Assembly (NCBI GenBank): GCA_947626775.1
Contig: CANQTL010000014.1
Location: 1-64,000 of the forward strand
Reading direction: 5' to 3'
Source of the DNA: an uncultured Lachnospiraceae bacterium
GTDB lineage: Bacteria; Bacillota; Clostridia; Lachnospirales; Lachnospiraceae
DNA length: 64,000 nt
Shown here: piece after piece, positions 7,673 to 17,752 of the stretch
Numbering within the stretch: the first letter of the stretch is position 1
Layout: the number at the start of each line of letters is the position of its first letter
Translations under genes and position numbers: made by a program
The notes under the pieces: generated by a model
Databases searched by the model: none
Seen by the model: only the letters and a program-made list of their open reading frames with translations
Told to the model about the DNA's origin: nothing

Positions 7673-8452
7673 ATGATCGACATTACATTTACCTATGCGG
7701 ATTTGGAATTTTATTTGCTGGTTCTGGTGCGGATCACCTGTTTTGTCTATGCCGCGCCCTTCTTCTCGATGGACGGCGTGCCGCGCCAGGTGAAGATCGG
7801 GTTTGGCTTTTTCCTGTCGTATCTGGTCTATGCGGCGGTGGACCGCAACGCGGTCGTGTACGATACGCTGCTGGGCTATGCGGTGATCGTCATGAAGGAG
7901 GCGCTGACGGGGTTTCTGATCGGCTGGGGCGCGCAGCTGTGCACCACGGTCGCGTCCTTTGCGGGAAGCATCGCGGACATGGAGATCGGCATCTCGATGG
8001 TGTCGCTGATGGATCCGACGACCAGACAGCAGGCGACGTTTACGGGCGTGTACTATCAGTATATCTTCACGCTGTTTCTGATCTTTACGGGGATGTATCA
8101 GTATCTGCTGCAGGCGCTGATCGACAGCTTCTCCCTCATACCGGTCAACGGCGCGGTGTTCCGGTCGGAGGCGCTGGTGGAGTCGCTGATCATGTTTCTT
8201 GGCGACTATATTACGATGGGGTTCCGCATCATCCTGCCGATCTTCTGCACCATGCTCCTTTTGAACGCCATCCTCGGCGTCCTGGCGAAAGTGTCCCCGC
8301 AGATGAACATGTTCGCGGTCGGCATGCAGCTCAAGGTGCTGGTGGGGCTGGGGATCCTGTTCCTGACGGTCAGGATGCTGCCGCAGGCGGCGGACTATAC
8401 GTTTACAGAGATGAAGAGAATGATCGTATCCTTTGTGGAGGGGATGACGTGA
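7673..8452 (+). CDS. fliR: Flagellar export gate protein FliR
   Basis: This 259-residue membrane protein has about six hydrophobic segments spread over its length and matches FliR (early RITCFVYAAPFF, LTGFLIGWGAQL, and late VLAKVSPQMNMFAVGMQLK). It completes the FliP5-FliQ4-FliR1 gate. Its final codons overlap the GTG start of flhB by four bases. Unlike in Clostridium-type FliR-FlhB fusions, fliR and flhB are separate here. Confidence 0.96.
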   Translation: MIDITFTYADLEFYLLVLVRITCFVYAAPFFSMDGVPRQVKIGFGFFLSYLVYAAVDRNAVVYDTLLGYAVIVMKEALTGFLIGWGAQLCTTVASFAGSIADMEIGISMVSLMDPTTRQQATFTGVYYQYIFTLFLIFTGMYQYLLQALIDSFSLIPVNGAVFRSEALVESLIMFLGDYITMGFRIILPIFCTMLLLNAILGVLAKVSPQMNMFAVGMQLKVLVGLGILFLTVRMLPQAADYTFTEMKRMIVSFVEGMT

Positions 8453-9561
8453 TTTTAGAGTATAACCTTCAGTTTTTTGCCAAGGACGGACCCGGCGGAG
8501 AGAAGACGGAGGAGCCCACCTCGAAGAAGCTGAGCGACGCCCGCAAGGAGGGACAGGTCGCCAAGAGCAAGGAGATCAGCAACGCCTTTGAACTGCTGGC
8601 GTTCTTCATTATGGTCTACTTCTGGGTAGAGCAGATGGGGACGTTTTTCGTCGGGGACATGTACGATATCTACAGCCGGATACCGGAGTATGTCAAGATG
8701 TACGACGGCCATATCCAGGAACAGACTTTCAGTATGCTGTTCACACAGTCGATGCTCAGGATCCTCATGATAGTGGCGCCGTTTCTGGCGGTCGGCGTGC
8801 TGGTGGCGTTCATCGCGGATGTGGTACAGGTGAAGTGGAAGCCGACGACGAAGCCGCTGCAGCCCAAGTTCAGCAAGCTGAACCCCATAAGCGGTTTCAA
8901 GCGCTTCTTCTCCGTGAACGCTCTGGTAGAGCTGCTGAAATCGATTCTCAAGATCGGGGTGGTCGGCTATGTGGTCTACTCCTACCTGAAGAAACATCTG
9001 CCGCCGCTCTATCAGTTCTACGGGCTGTCCCTGAATCAGGGGATCATGACGGTCGGCTCGCTCGTCGTCAATCTGGGCATACGGATCTCGCTCTTCTACA
9101 TGATCATCGCGCTTCTCGACTGGATCTACCAGAAGGTGAAGTTCAAGAACGACATGAAGATGACGAAACAGGAAGTCAAGGAAGAGTTCAAGAACCAGGA
9201 GGGGGATCCGCAGATCAAGAGCAAGCAGCGACAGAGGATGCAGGAGGCTTCCAGGCGCCGCATGATGCAGCAGCTCCCGCAGGCGGACGTGGTCATCACG
9301 AACCCGACCCACTATGCGGTGGCGATCAAGTACGATCAGGAGCTGTACGACGCCCCCTACGTGGTGGCGAAGGGCGCCGACTATCTGGCGCAGAAGATCA
9401 GGGAAGAGGCGAAGGAGCACCACATCGAGATCGTGGAGAACAAGCCCCTCGCGCGGATGCTGTACGCCAACGTCGACGTGGGCGGCGTGGTCCCGCCGGA
9501 GCTGTACCAGGCCGTGGCGGAAGTGCTCGCGTTCGTATATCATCTGCAGGGCAGGATGTAA
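8449..9561 (+). CDS. flhB: Flagellar export switch protein FlhB
   Basis: This 370-residue protein is FlhB, which switches the export apparatus from hook to filament substrates. Four membrane segments lie between about residues 45 and 230, followed by a cytoplasmic domain with the self-cleavage motif NPTH at residues 285-288. I start at the GTG at 8449, which overlaps the fliR stop and has GGAGGGG just upstream; the frame is open much further back, but those upstream codons lie in fliR and fliQ and are shadow. The N-terminal LQFFAKDGPGGEKTEEPT is typical for clostridial FlhB. Confidence 0.96.
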   Translation: MILEYNLQFFAKDGPGGEKTEEPTSKKLSDARKEGQVAKSKEISNAFELLAFFIMVYFWVEQMGTFFVGDMYDIYSRIPEYVKMYDGHIQEQTFSMLFTQSMLRILMIVAPFLAVGVLVAFIADVVQVKWKPTTKPLQPKFSKLNPISGFKRFFSVNALVELLKSILKIGVVGYVVYSYLKKHLPPLYQFYGLSLNQGIMTVGSLVVNLGIRISLFYMIIALLDWIYQKVKFKNDMKMTKQEVKEEFKNQEGDPQIKSKQRQRMQEASRRRMMQQLPQADVVITNPTHYAVAIKYDQELYDAPYVVAKGADYLAQKIREEAKEHHIEIVENKPLARMLYANVDVGGVVPPELYQAVAEVLAFVYHLQGRM

Positions 9562-9588
9562 GAGGCCCTGGGAAAGGAGGAAGAGCGG

Positions 9589-11631
9589 ATGGGAAATCTG
9601 AAGAAAGCCGACATAGGCGTTACCGCTTATGTGCTCGCGGCGTTTATCATGCTGATCGTGCCGATCACTTCGGGGCTTCTCGACGTGCTGCTGGCCTGCA
9701 ATATCGCCGTGGCGTTCACGGTCATGTTCGGCTGCATGTTCGCCGAGGATGTGCTGAAGATGTCCTATTTCCCGACGATCCTCCTCTTCACGACGATCTT
9801 CAGGATCTCGCTGAACGTCTCCTCGACGAGGCTGATCCTGACGACGGGAGATCCCGGCAACGTCGTCCGCACGTTCGGACAGTATGTGGGCGGCGGCGAC
9901 CTCGTCATCGGCGTCATCGTGTTTATCATTCTGATTCTGGTGCAGTTTATGATCATCAACAAGGGTTCCGAGCGTGTGGCCGAGGTTACGGCGAGATTTA
10001 CGCTGGACGCGATGCCCGGTAAGCAGATGGCGATCGACGCGGACCTGAATACGGGAGCGATCAACGACGCGGAGGCCAAGAAGCGCCGCGACAAGATTCA
10101 GGAGGAGGCCAGCTTCTTCGGCTCCATGGACGGTGCCGTGAAGTACGTCAAGGGAGACGCCACGGCGGGTCTGATCATCACGTTTGTCAATATCGTAGGC
10201 GGTATCGCGATGGGAATGTGGCGCCGCGGCATGGATATCAACGACGCGCTGACCACCTACACAATCCTGACGATCGGCGACGGTCTGGTGAGCCAGATCC
10301 CTTCGCTTCTGATCTCGCTGTCCACCGGTATTCTCGTCACCAAGGGCTCCAAGGACGCGGACTTCGGCACGGTGCTGGTCAGCCAGCTGTTCGGGACGCC
10401 GAAGGTGCTCTATCTGGTGGGAGCGGTGATTGCGGGTCTGGGGATCGTCACCCCGCTCAACACGGTGGTCTTCGTCGGACTTGGACTGGTTTTTGTCGTG
10501 ACCGGCAGAGTGATGGCGGGCACCATCGAGACGGCGGAGATCGAGCACGAGGCGGACGAGGAGGAGGCCGCCGCGGAGGAGATCAGGCAGCCGGAGAACG
10601 TCACGTCGCTTCTGCAGGTCGATCCGATCGAGCTGGAGTTCGGTTACGGCATCATACCGCTGGCCGACGTCAACCAGGGCGGCGATCTTCTGGACCGCGT
10701 CGTCATGATCCGACGGCAGATCGCGCTGGAACTCGGTACCGTCGTGCCGATTATTCGTCTGCGTGATAACATACAGCTGAACCCGAACCAGTATATTATC
10801 AAGATCAAGGGCGTACAGGTCAGCGAGGGCGAGATTCTCTTCGATCACTATATGGCCATGAATCCCGGCTATGTGGAGGAGGAGATCACGGGTATTCCCA
10901 CCTTCGAACCGTCCTTCCACCTCCCCGCGATCTGGATTACGGAGGGGCAGAGAGAGCGCGCGGAGAGCATGGGCTACACCGTAGTCGATCCGCCGTCCAT
11001 CATCGCGACCCATCTGACCGAGATTATCAGACAGTACATCGCGGAGCTTCTGACGAGGCAGGACGTACAGAATCTGGTCAACAATCTGAAGGAGTCCAAT
11101 CCCTCGCTGGTGGAAGAACTTTTCCCGAAGCTGCTTGGGCTTGGTGAGATACAGAAGGTGCTGCAGAATCTGCTGAAAGAGGGCGTCTCGATCCGCGATC
11201 TTCTGACGATCTTTGAGACGCTGGCGGACTATGCGACGACGACGAGGGACACCGACATCCTGACGGAGTATGTCAGACAGAGTCTCAAGCGGGCGATCTC
11301 CAATAAGTTCTTCCCGGCCAACGAGACGACCAGCGTGGTGACGCTGGATCCCAAGCTGGAGCAGGAGATCATGGCCAGCGTGAAACAGACGGAGCAGGGC
11401 GCGTACCTGACGCTCGATCCGGCCAAGACCAAGGCGATCATGGATTCCGTAGGCGCGGAGACGAAGAAGCTCGAGGATCTGGGCAAGATGCCTATCGTGA
11501 TCACGTCGCCCATCGTGAGAGTGTACTTTAAGAAGCTGACGGAGGATTACTACAAGGATCTGATCGTCGTATCTTACAATGAAGTGGAATCCAACATTGA
11601 ACTGCAGTCTGTTGGAATGGTGACGGCATAA
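9589..11631 (+). CDS. flhA: Flagellar export protein FlhA
   Basis: This 680-residue protein is FlhA, forming the nonameric ring that docks chaperone-substrate complexes and uses ion flow. About eight membrane helices fill residues 10-325, with the conserved cytoplasmic FHIPEP region between helices (RFTLDAMPGKQMAIDADLNTG near 145). The C-terminal half is the soluble docking domain. AAAGGAGGAAGAG precedes the ATG. It shares its last base with the start of flhF. Confidence 0.97.
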   Translation: MGNLKKADIGVTAYVLAAFIMLIVPITSGLLDVLLACNIAVAFTVMFGCMFAEDVLKMSYFPTILLFTTIFRISLNVSSTRLILTTGDPGNVVRTFGQYVGGGDLVIGVIVFIILILVQFMIINKGSERVAEVTARFTLDAMPGKQMAIDADLNTGAINDAEAKKRRDKIQEEASFFGSMDGAVKYVKGDATAGLIITFVNIVGGIAMGMWRRGMDINDALTTYTILTIGDGLVSQIPSLLISLSTGILVTKGSKDADFGTVLVSQLFGTPKVLYLVGAVIAGLGIVTPLNTVVFVGLGLVFVVTGRVMAGTIETAEIEHEADEEEAAAEEIRQPENVTSLLQVDPIELEFGYGIIPLADVNQGGDLLDRVVMIRRQIALELGTVVPIIRLRDNIQLNPNQYIIKIKGVQVSEGEILFDHYMAMNPGYVEEEITGIPTFEPSFHLPAIWITEGQRERAESMGYTVVDPPSIIATHLTEIIRQYIAELLTRQDVQNLVNNLKESNPSLVEELFPKLLGLGEIQKVLQNLLKEGVSIRDLLTIFETLADYATTTRDTDILTEYVRQSLKRAISNKFFPANETTSVVTLDPKLEQEIMASVKQTEQGAYLTLDPAKTKAIMDSVGAETKKLEDLGKMPIVITSPIVRVYFKKLTEDYYKDLIVVSYNEVESNIELQSVGMVTA

Positions 11632-12854
11632 TGATAATCAAGAAATTTACTGCGAAAACCGAAAAAGAGGCGGTGGAGAACGCCAGGAAGGAACTGGGCG
11701 AAGGCGTGGTGGTCATGAACGTCAAGGACGTCCGCGCCAAGGGGTTCTTCGCTTTTCTGAAACCTCATATGACCGAGGTGACGGTTGCGCTGGAGGAGGA
11801 GAGCGAGCGCTACACGGCGGCCGTGTCGGCCATCAACAGCGTGATCGCCTCCAGCGAGAAGAAGGAGGCGGAAGCGGCGGCGAATCCGGCGCCCGCGCCC
11901 GCCGCGGCGAAGCAGGAACCGGCGGGAAAGGAGAACAGCAGCGCCATAGAAGAGAAGCTGGACAGCCTGCAGTATCTGTTGGAACAGCAGCTGCAGCAGA
12001 AGCCGGAGGAGACGAAGGAGGAGAAGGAGGAACAGGACGAAAAGAAGGAGGAGACGGAGATCGACCGTTTCATGAAGCTCCTGCACGATACGATGCTGGA
12101 CAACGAGGTGGATGAGAAGTACGCGGAGGAGATCATCGGCGAGATCGCGCAGCTGAACAAGCCCAACATGCCCTTCGACTATGCCCTGGCGAACATCTAC
12201 CAGAAGATGATTCTCAAGTTCGGTATGCCGAGCTGTATCACGCCGGCTCAGAAGGGGATCAAGATGGTCTTCTTCCTGGGGCCGACGGGCGTGGGCAAGA
12301 CCACGACGATTGCGAAGATCGCCTCGATCTTCCGGGTGGACCAGAAGAAGAAGGTGGCGCTTCTGACCGCGGATACCTACCGTATCGCGGCGGCGGAGCA
12401 GCTTCGGACCTACGCGAATATCCTGGAGGTGCCTTTCCGCATCGTCTACACCGTGGAAGAGATCGAAAAGGCGATGGAGGACTTCAGGGATTACGACTAT
12501 ATTCTGGTCGATACGGCGGGGCATTCCCACCAGAACAGCGCGCAGAAGGAGAGTATGAACAAGTTCATCCACTCCGTGGACGACAAGGCGGAGAAGGAGG
12601 TATACCTTGTCCTGAGCGCGACGACGAAGTACCGCGATCTGATCAGCATAGCGGACGCCTACAGGGAGATGACGGACTTCAAACTGATCTTCACGAAGCT
12701 GGACGAGACGACTACGCTGGGCAATCTGCTCAATCTCAGATTGTACACGAACGCGGAGCTGTCTTATGTGACCTACGGACAGAACGTGCCGGACGATATC
12801 GAGGAATTCAATCCGCAGCGCACGGTGAAGAAGTTACTTGGGGGAAAGAACTAA
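11631..12854 (+). CDS. flhF: Flagellar SRP-like GTPase FlhF
   Basis: This 407-residue protein is FlhF, an SRP-family GTPase that places the flagellum. Residues 1-60 form the basic N-terminal part, 80-150 a low-complexity Ala/Glu/Lys-rich linker, and 160-407 the NG domain, with G1 GPTGVGKT at 217-224, DTYRIAAAEQLRTYA, G3 DTAGHS and G4 TKLDE. The G3 motif has histidine where SRP GTPases usually have arginine (DTAGR). The next gene encodes FlhG, which stimulates FlhF hydrolysis. Confidence 0.95.
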   Translation: MIIKKFTAKTEKEAVENARKELGEGVVVMNVKDVRAKGFFAFLKPHMTEVTVALEEESERYTAAVSAINSVIASSEKKEAEAAANPAPAPAAAKQEPAGKENSSAIEEKLDSLQYLLEQQLQQKPEETKEEKEEQDEKKEETEIDRFMKLLHDTMLDNEVDEKYAEEIIGEIAQLNKPNMPFDYALANIYQKMILKFGMPSCITPAQKGIKMVFFLGPTGVGKTTTIAKIASIFRVDQKKKVALLTADTYRIAAAEQLRTYANILEVPFRIVYTVEEIEKAMEDFRDYDYILVDTAGHSHQNSAQKESMNKFIHSVDDKAEKEVYLVLSATTKYRDLISIADAYREMTDFKLIFTKLDETTTLGNLLNLRLYTNAELSYVTYGQNVPDDIEEFNPQRTVKKLLGGKN

Positions 12855-12866
12855 GGAGGAGGCCTC

Positions 12867-13742
12867 ATGGATCAGGCTGAACAATTAAGGAATATCATCA
12901 AGGCAGGCAGTCCGCAGCAGCGTCCTCTGGCGAGAATCATCACCGTGACGAGCGGCAAGGGCGGCGTCGGCAAATCCAACACGGCGATCAACCTGGCGAT
13001 CCAGTTTCGCAAGATGGGGCAGCGGGTTATCATACTCGACGCGGATTTCGGGCTGGCCAACATCGAGGTCATGTTCGGGGCGGTCCCCAAACATAATCTG
13101 TGCGATCTGATCTACCAGGGCAAGAATATCAGGGAAATCATCACCTGGGGGCCGATGGAAGTCGGGTTTATCTCGGGCGGTTCCGGCATAGCCGGCATGT
13201 CCAATCTGAGTAAGGACTATCTGAACTATATCATTCAGAATCTGGTGGAGCTGGACGAGATGGCGGACACCATCATCGTGGACACGGGCGCGGGCATCTC
13301 CGACGCGGTTCTGGAATTTCTGGTGGCGAGCGGGGAGATTCTGCTCGTGACGACGCCGGAGCCCACGTCCATCACGGATTCCTACTCGCTCTTAAAGGCG
13401 CTCAGACGGCATCCCAGATATTCCCAGGAGGCGTCGCAGATCAAGGTGCTCGCCAACAAGGTGTTCGGGGAAGCCGAGGCCGAGGCGCTCTACGGGAAGC
13501 TGGAGGCCGTGGTCGGGAGATACCTGAAAATGCCGATCAGCTATCTCGGCATGATCCCGCAGGACACGCAGCTGGCCAGGGCGGTGATGCAGCAGATGCC
13601 GGTGTCCCTGGACAATCCGAGGGCCAGGTCCGCCGTGGCGTACGAGACGATCGCTGCCAGACTGATGAACAAAGAGGCTGCCTCCAGTGTGACGAGGCGC
13701 GGCATGGCGGCGTTTTTCTCGCATATCATATCCAGGAGATAG
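12867..13742 (+). CDS. flhG: MinD-like ATPase FlhG (YlxH)
   Basis: This 291-residue ParA/MinD-family ATPase is FlhG, controlling flagellar number with FlhF. The deviant Walker A KGGVGKSN lies at about residues 30-37, the switch segment DADFGLANIEVMFG follows, and IIVDTGAGIS is the Walker B-like region. An N-terminal short helix (DQAEQLRNII) resembles the DQAxxLR motif known to activate FlhF. The C-terminus is basic with amphipathic potential (AFFSHIISRR) for membrane attachment. Confidence 0.95.
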   Translation: MDQAEQLRNIIKAGSPQQRPLARIITVTSGKGGVGKSNTAINLAIQFRKMGQRVIILDADFGLANIEVMFGAVPKHNLCDLIYQGKNIREIITWGPMEVGFISGGSGIAGMSNLSKDYLNYIIQNLVELDEMADTIIVDTGAGISDAVLEFLVASGEILLVTTPEPTSITDSYSLLKALRRHPRYSQEASQIKVLANKVFGEAEAEALYGKLEAVVGRYLKMPISYLGMIPQDTQLARAVMQQMPVSLDNPRARSAVAYETIAARLMNKEAASSVTRRGMAAFFSHIISRR

Positions 13743-13785
13743 CGGCGCCGTCCTGCAAAGAGGGGAAGAGACGGGAGGAGACAGA

Positions 13786-14520
13786 ATGGCTAATCTTTTA
13801 TCGAAATATGTGGTGCCCGGCGGCCGCGTGGATCTGCAGGAGATAGAACATATGCGGAGCGAGGGCGCGGAGGCGCGCAAGAGCTACCAGAGCCAGGTGC
13901 TCGACGTGCTCTCGGAAGACAGGGTGGAGATCGCCATGCCGATGGAGAAGTCCAGGCTGGTGCTGCTGCCTGTGGACGGCGAGTACGACCTGTACTTTTA
14001 CTCCGAGAGCGGTCTGTACCAGTGCTATGCGCGGATCGTGGACCGCTATAAGAATAACAGTATGTACGTGCTGGTGTTTGATCTGATCAGCAATCTGCGC
14101 AAGCACCAGAGAAGAGAGTATTACCGGTTCAGCTGCGCCCTGGAGATGAGCTCCAGAGAGCTGCAGGAGGAGGAAGAGGCCGCGCTCTCCGGCGACGGGG
14201 ACAGGGTGCTGATGCCGCAGCTTCCATTGAAGAGCAGCGTCATCGTGGATATCAGCGGCGGCGGACTCAGGTTCGTGGCGAATTACGCCTATGAGCCGCA
14301 GAGCCTGATCCTGTGCAGATACAGCCTGCTGGTGGCGGGCGAGAACAAGGAGTACAATCTGGTCGGCAGGGTGTTGAGCGTGCGGGAGCTTACGAACCGC
14401 AAAGGGGTGTATGAACACAGGGTCCAGTACATCAATGTGGACGCCGCGGAGAGAGAGGAAATCATCAAGTATATCTTTGATGAGGAGCGCAGGACATTGA
14501 AGAATCAGAAGGGCGAATAG
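13786..14520 (+). CDS. PilZ-domain c-di-GMP receptor, YcgR-like
   Basis: This 244-residue protein has a YcgR-like N-terminal domain (residues about 15-105) and a PilZ domain (about 110-235). Both c-di-GMP contacts are visible: the RxxxR motif in RREYYR near residue 108 and the DISGGG motif near 161. Proteins of this kind act on the motor or stator to slow swimming when c-di-GMP is high. The location between flhG and cheB inside the flagellar operon supports a motility role. GGGAGGAGAC precedes the ATG. Confidence 0.9.
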   Translation: MANLLSKYVVPGGRVDLQEIEHMRSEGAEARKSYQSQVLDVLSEDRVEIAMPMEKSRLVLLPVDGEYDLYFYSESGLYQCYARIVDRYKNNSMYVLVFDLISNLRKHQRREYYRFSCALEMSSRELQEEEEAALSGDGDRVLMPQLPLKSSVIVDISGGGLRFVANYAYEPQSLILCRYSLLVAGENKEYNLVGRVLSVRELTNRKGVYEHRVQYINVDAAEREEIIKYIFDEERRTLKNQKGE

Positions 14521-14532
14521 GAGAGGCTGGAT

Positions 14533-15609
14533 ATGGAGAAGAAAAAAATATTAATCGTTGACGACTCTGCACTCATGAGAAGAGTCCTCTGTGATATAAT
14601 TGAAAGCGACGAGAGATTCCAGGTGGCGGACCGCGCCGTGAACGGCGTGGAGGCGCTGGAACTTCTGACCAGAAAGACCTACGACGCTGTCGTGCTGGAC
14701 GTCAATATGCCGCAGATGAACGGTCTGGAGCTGTTAAAAGAACTCCAGAAGCGCAAGATCTCGGCGCGGGTGATGATGGCGAGCACCGACACGAAGGAAG
14801 GAGCCAAGACGACGCTGGACGCGCTGGAACTGGGCGCCCTGGACTTCGTACATAAGCCGAACAACGCGATGGACTGCCGGACGGACGCGTTCAAGGACAA
14901 GATCCTGCGCACGCTGTCGGTGGTGGTCGAGTCCAGGATCTCTTCGTTCGGCAAGCCTTTTACGATGGAGGACCTAAAGACCTCCAAGAAGGTGGTCGAG
15001 CTGGTCAGCAGGCACGCGTCGGCGGTGACGGGCAACCGGATCGTGGCGCTCGCAAGCTCCACGGGCGGCCCCAAGGCGCTGCAGTCGGTGATCCCGAGGC
15101 TGCCTAAGAACCTGAAAGCGCCGGTGGTCATCGTACAGCACATGCCGGCGGGATTCACGGCGTCCCTGGCCGAGCGGCTGGACTCCCTGAGCGAGGTGCA
15201 TGTGAAGGAGGCGGCGGAAGGGGACGTCCTGGAGGCCGGAACGGTGTATATCGCCATGGGCGGCAAGCATCTGAACGTGCAGACCTCGGCGGGCAAGTGC
15301 ACGATCCACTACACGGATCAGCCGACGAGAGAGGGCGTCAGACCGTGCGCCAACTACATGTACGAATCTCTGATGGACAGCCGGTTCGACAACGTGATCT
15401 GCGTTGTCATGACGGGCATGGGGGCGGACGGTACGGAGGGAATCAAACATCTGAAGGAGAAGAAGAAGACCCATGTGATCGCGCAGGAGGCGAGCACGTG
15501 CGCGGTGTACGGCATGCCCAAGAGCGTTGTCAACGCGGGTCTGACAGATCAGATCGTACCGCTGGATCAGATCGCACAGGAAATCATAATGAACGTGGGG
15601 GTAAAATAA
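14533..15609 (+). CDS. cheB: Chemotaxis methylesterase/deamidase CheB
   Basis: This 358-residue protein has a receiver domain (residues 4-120, phosphoacceptor D56) and a C-terminal methylesterase domain (about 165-355). The catalytic serine (ASSTGGPKAL, near 175), histidine (VQHMPAGFT) and aspartate (TGMGADGTEG) are present. CheB removes methyl groups from receptors after phosphorylation by CheA. No cheR methyltransferase is in this window, so it must be encoded elsewhere. cheA starts one base after the stop. Confidence 0.97.
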   Translation: MEKKKILIVDDSALMRRVLCDIIESDERFQVADRAVNGVEALELLTRKTYDAVVLDVNMPQMNGLELLKELQKRKISARVMMASTDTKEGAKTTLDALELGALDFVHKPNNAMDCRTDAFKDKILRTLSVVVESRISSFGKPFTMEDLKTSKKVVELVSRHASAVTGNRIVALASSTGGPKALQSVIPRLPKNLKAPVVIVQHMPAGFTASLAERLDSLSEVHVKEAAEGDVLEAGTVYIAMGGKHLNVQTSAGKCTIHYTDQPTREGVRPCANYMYESLMDSRFDNVICVVMTGMGADGTEGIKHLKEKKKTHVIAQEASTCAVYGMPKSVVNAGLTDQIVPLDQIAQEIIMNVGVK

Positions 15610-15610
15610 C

Positions 15611-17731
15611 ATGGATGTAAGTCAGTATCTCGAAATTTTCCTTGATGAAACAAGTGAACATCTGCAGAACCTGAATACGCAGATCCTCTCATTGGAGCAG
15701 GAGCCCGGCAACATGGACACCATCAATGAGATCTTCCGCGCGGCTCACTCCCTGAAGGGTATGGCGGGCACCATGGGCTACAAGAGGATGCAGAACCTGA
15801 CCCATGACATGGAGAACGTGTTCTCCGAAGTCCGCAACGGCAATATCACCGTGAAGGCGGGCATGATCGACGTGCTGTTCCAGTGCCTGGACGCCCTGGA
15901 GGAGTACACCACCAATATCCGCGAGAATGCTGACGAGGGAACGAACGACAATGAGCCGCTCATCAAGCAGCTCAACGACATACTGAACGGCGGGGAAGGC
16001 GGGGAGGCCGCGGCGGAGGAACCCGCCAGGGAGGCTGCGCCCGCGGCGGAGAAATCCGCGGAGGACGGCGGCCACGGCGATAAGAAGTGGCTCGACATCA
16101 AGCTGGGCGATTCCGAGAGGAGCGTCTTAAAGGGCGCGATCGAGGAGGGCAAGAAGGTATACGGCCTGACCGTCAGGGTGCAGGAGTCCTGTATCCTGAA
16201 AGCGGCGCGGGCGTTCCTCGTGTTCAAGGCGATCGAGGAGACGAGCGAGATCCTGCTTTCCAACCCTTCCGCGCAGGACATCGAGGACGAGAAATTCGAG
16301 CTGGAATTCAGCCTGATCATCATTTCCGGCGCGGAGCTGGATCAGGTGATCGCGGCGGCGAAGAACGTGTCGGAGATCGAGGACGTCATCGGCGGCGTGG
16401 TGGATCCCGACAAGGCCGAGGCGCCCGCGGAGGAGGCGGAGCCTGCGAAGGCGGAGGAGACGAAGCCCGCAGCGGCGGAGAAACCCGCGCCCGCAGCGCC
16501 CGCGGCAAGCGCGCCTGCGGCTCCCGCGGCCGGCGGCAAGAAGGGCGACGAGAAGAAGCCCGGCGCGAACAAGCCGGTTGTCAACAGAACCGTCAGGGTG
16601 GACATCGAGAAGCTGGATACGCTGATGAATCTGGTGAGCGAGCTGATCATCGCGAAGAACTCTCTCGTGTCGGCGTCTGCGGCGTCCGGGACGGCCAACA
16701 CAGCCGTCAACGAGCAGATCGAGTATCTGGAGAGCGTCACGACCTCCCTGCACGAGTCGGTCATGAAGGTGCGCATGGTGCCTATCGAGAGCACGGTGAG
16801 CAAATTCCCGCGTATGGTGCGTGATCTGCAGAAGAAGCTCGGCAAGAAGATGGAGCTGTACATGTCCGGTGAGGAGACGGAGCTTGACCGTACCGTGGTC
16901 GACGAGATCGGCGATCCGCTGATGCATCTGCTCAGAAACTCCGCGGACCATGGGCTGGAGTCCGCCGAGGTCCGCAGGGAGAGAGGAAAGCCGGAGGTCG
17001 GTTCGATCTTCCTCGACGCGTACCAGGACGGCAACAACGTCATCATCGAGGTGCGGGACGACGGTAACGGCATCGATACGGAGGCGGTCAAGAACAAGGC
17101 GATCGAGCGCGGCGTCATCACCCCCGAACAGGCTGAGAACATGAGCGAGAAGGACAGCATCGATCTGCTCTTCAACGCGGGCTTCTCCACGGCGAAGGTC
17201 GTATCCGACGTCTCGGGCCGCGGCGTGGGTCTGGATGTGGTCAAGTCCAAGATCGAGGCTCTGAGCGGCGAGGTGGAGGTCAAGAGCAAACTCGGCGAGG
17301 GCAGTTCCTGGATTATCAGACTGCCGCTGACGCTGGCGATCATCCAGGCGCTTATGGTAGATATCGGCGACGAGAAGTACGCGATCTCCCTGGGTTCCAT
17401 CCAGACGATCGAGGACATCGCGCCCTCGGAGGTGAAGTTCGTGCAGGCCAAGGAAGTGATCCAGCTGCGTGATCTGGTTATCCCGCTGATCCGCCTGAAC
17501 GAGATCCTCGACGTGGAGAGCAAGAAGGACCCTAACGACAATCTCGTTGTAGTCGTAGTCAAGAAGGGCGACAAGCAGGCCGGTCTCGTCGTGGACGAAC
17601 TGATCGGACAGCAGGAGATCGTTATCAAGTCGCTGGGCAAATACATCAGCAAGTGCAAGATCATCAGCGGCGCGACCGTCCTGGGCGACGGCGAGGTAGC
17701 TTTGATCCTCGACGCCAACACGTTGATTTAA
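15611..17731 (+). CDS. cheA: Chemotaxis histidine kinase CheA
   Basis: This 706-residue protein is CheA. The Hpt domain (residues 1-105) carries H46 in AAHSLKGM; a P2 domain (about 158-265) binds CheY/CheB; an Ala/Pro/Glu-rich linker (270-325) follows; then P3 dimerisation (330-395), the P4 ATPase with N box LLRNSADHGLE, G1 VRDDGNGID and G2 GRGVGLDVVKSK, and a CheW-like P5 domain (570-706). All catalytic features look intact. GGGGGTAA just before the ATG is the likely ribosome binding site. Confidence 0.98.
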   Translation: MDVSQYLEIFLDETSEHLQNLNTQILSLEQEPGNMDTINEIFRAAHSLKGMAGTMGYKRMQNLTHDMENVFSEVRNGNITVKAGMIDVLFQCLDALEEYTTNIRENADEGTNDNEPLIKQLNDILNGGEGGEAAAEEPAREAAPAAEKSAEDGGHGDKKWLDIKLGDSERSVLKGAIEEGKKVYGLTVRVQESCILKAARAFLVFKAIEETSEILLSNPSAQDIEDEKFELEFSLIIISGAELDQVIAAAKNVSEIEDVIGGVVDPDKAEAPAEEAEPAKAEETKPAAAEKPAPAAPAASAPAAPAAGGKKGDEKKPGANKPVVNRTVRVDIEKLDTLMNLVSELIIAKNSLVSASAASGTANTAVNEQIEYLESVTTSLHESVMKVRMVPIESTVSKFPRMVRDLQKKLGKKMELYMSGEETELDRTVVDEIGDPLMHLLRNSADHGLESAEVRRERGKPEVGSIFLDAYQDGNNVIIEVRDDGNGIDTEAVKNKAIERGVITPEQAENMSEKDSIDLLFNAGFSTAKVVSDVSGRGVGLDVVKSKIEALSGEVEVKSKLGEGSSWIIRLPLTLAIIQALMVDIGDEKYAISLGSIQTIEDIAPSEVKFVQAKEVIQLRDLVIPLIRLNEILDVESKKDPNDNLVVVVVKKGDKQAGLVVDELIGQQEIVIKSLGKYISKCKIISGATVLGDGEVALILDANTLI

Positions 17732-17752
17732 CCGAAGGAGGGACAGTGCCAT

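Noticed and set aside
7630..8448. Upstream extension of the flhB frame through fliR
   Set aside because: The translation is low-complexity shadow of fliR; the GTG at 8449 has a proper ribosome binding site and FlhB begins there.
8455..11013. An 852-residue minus-strand open frame opposite flhB and flhA
   Set aside because: Shadow of conserved plus-strand genes; His/Arg/Asp-rich translation without any domain.
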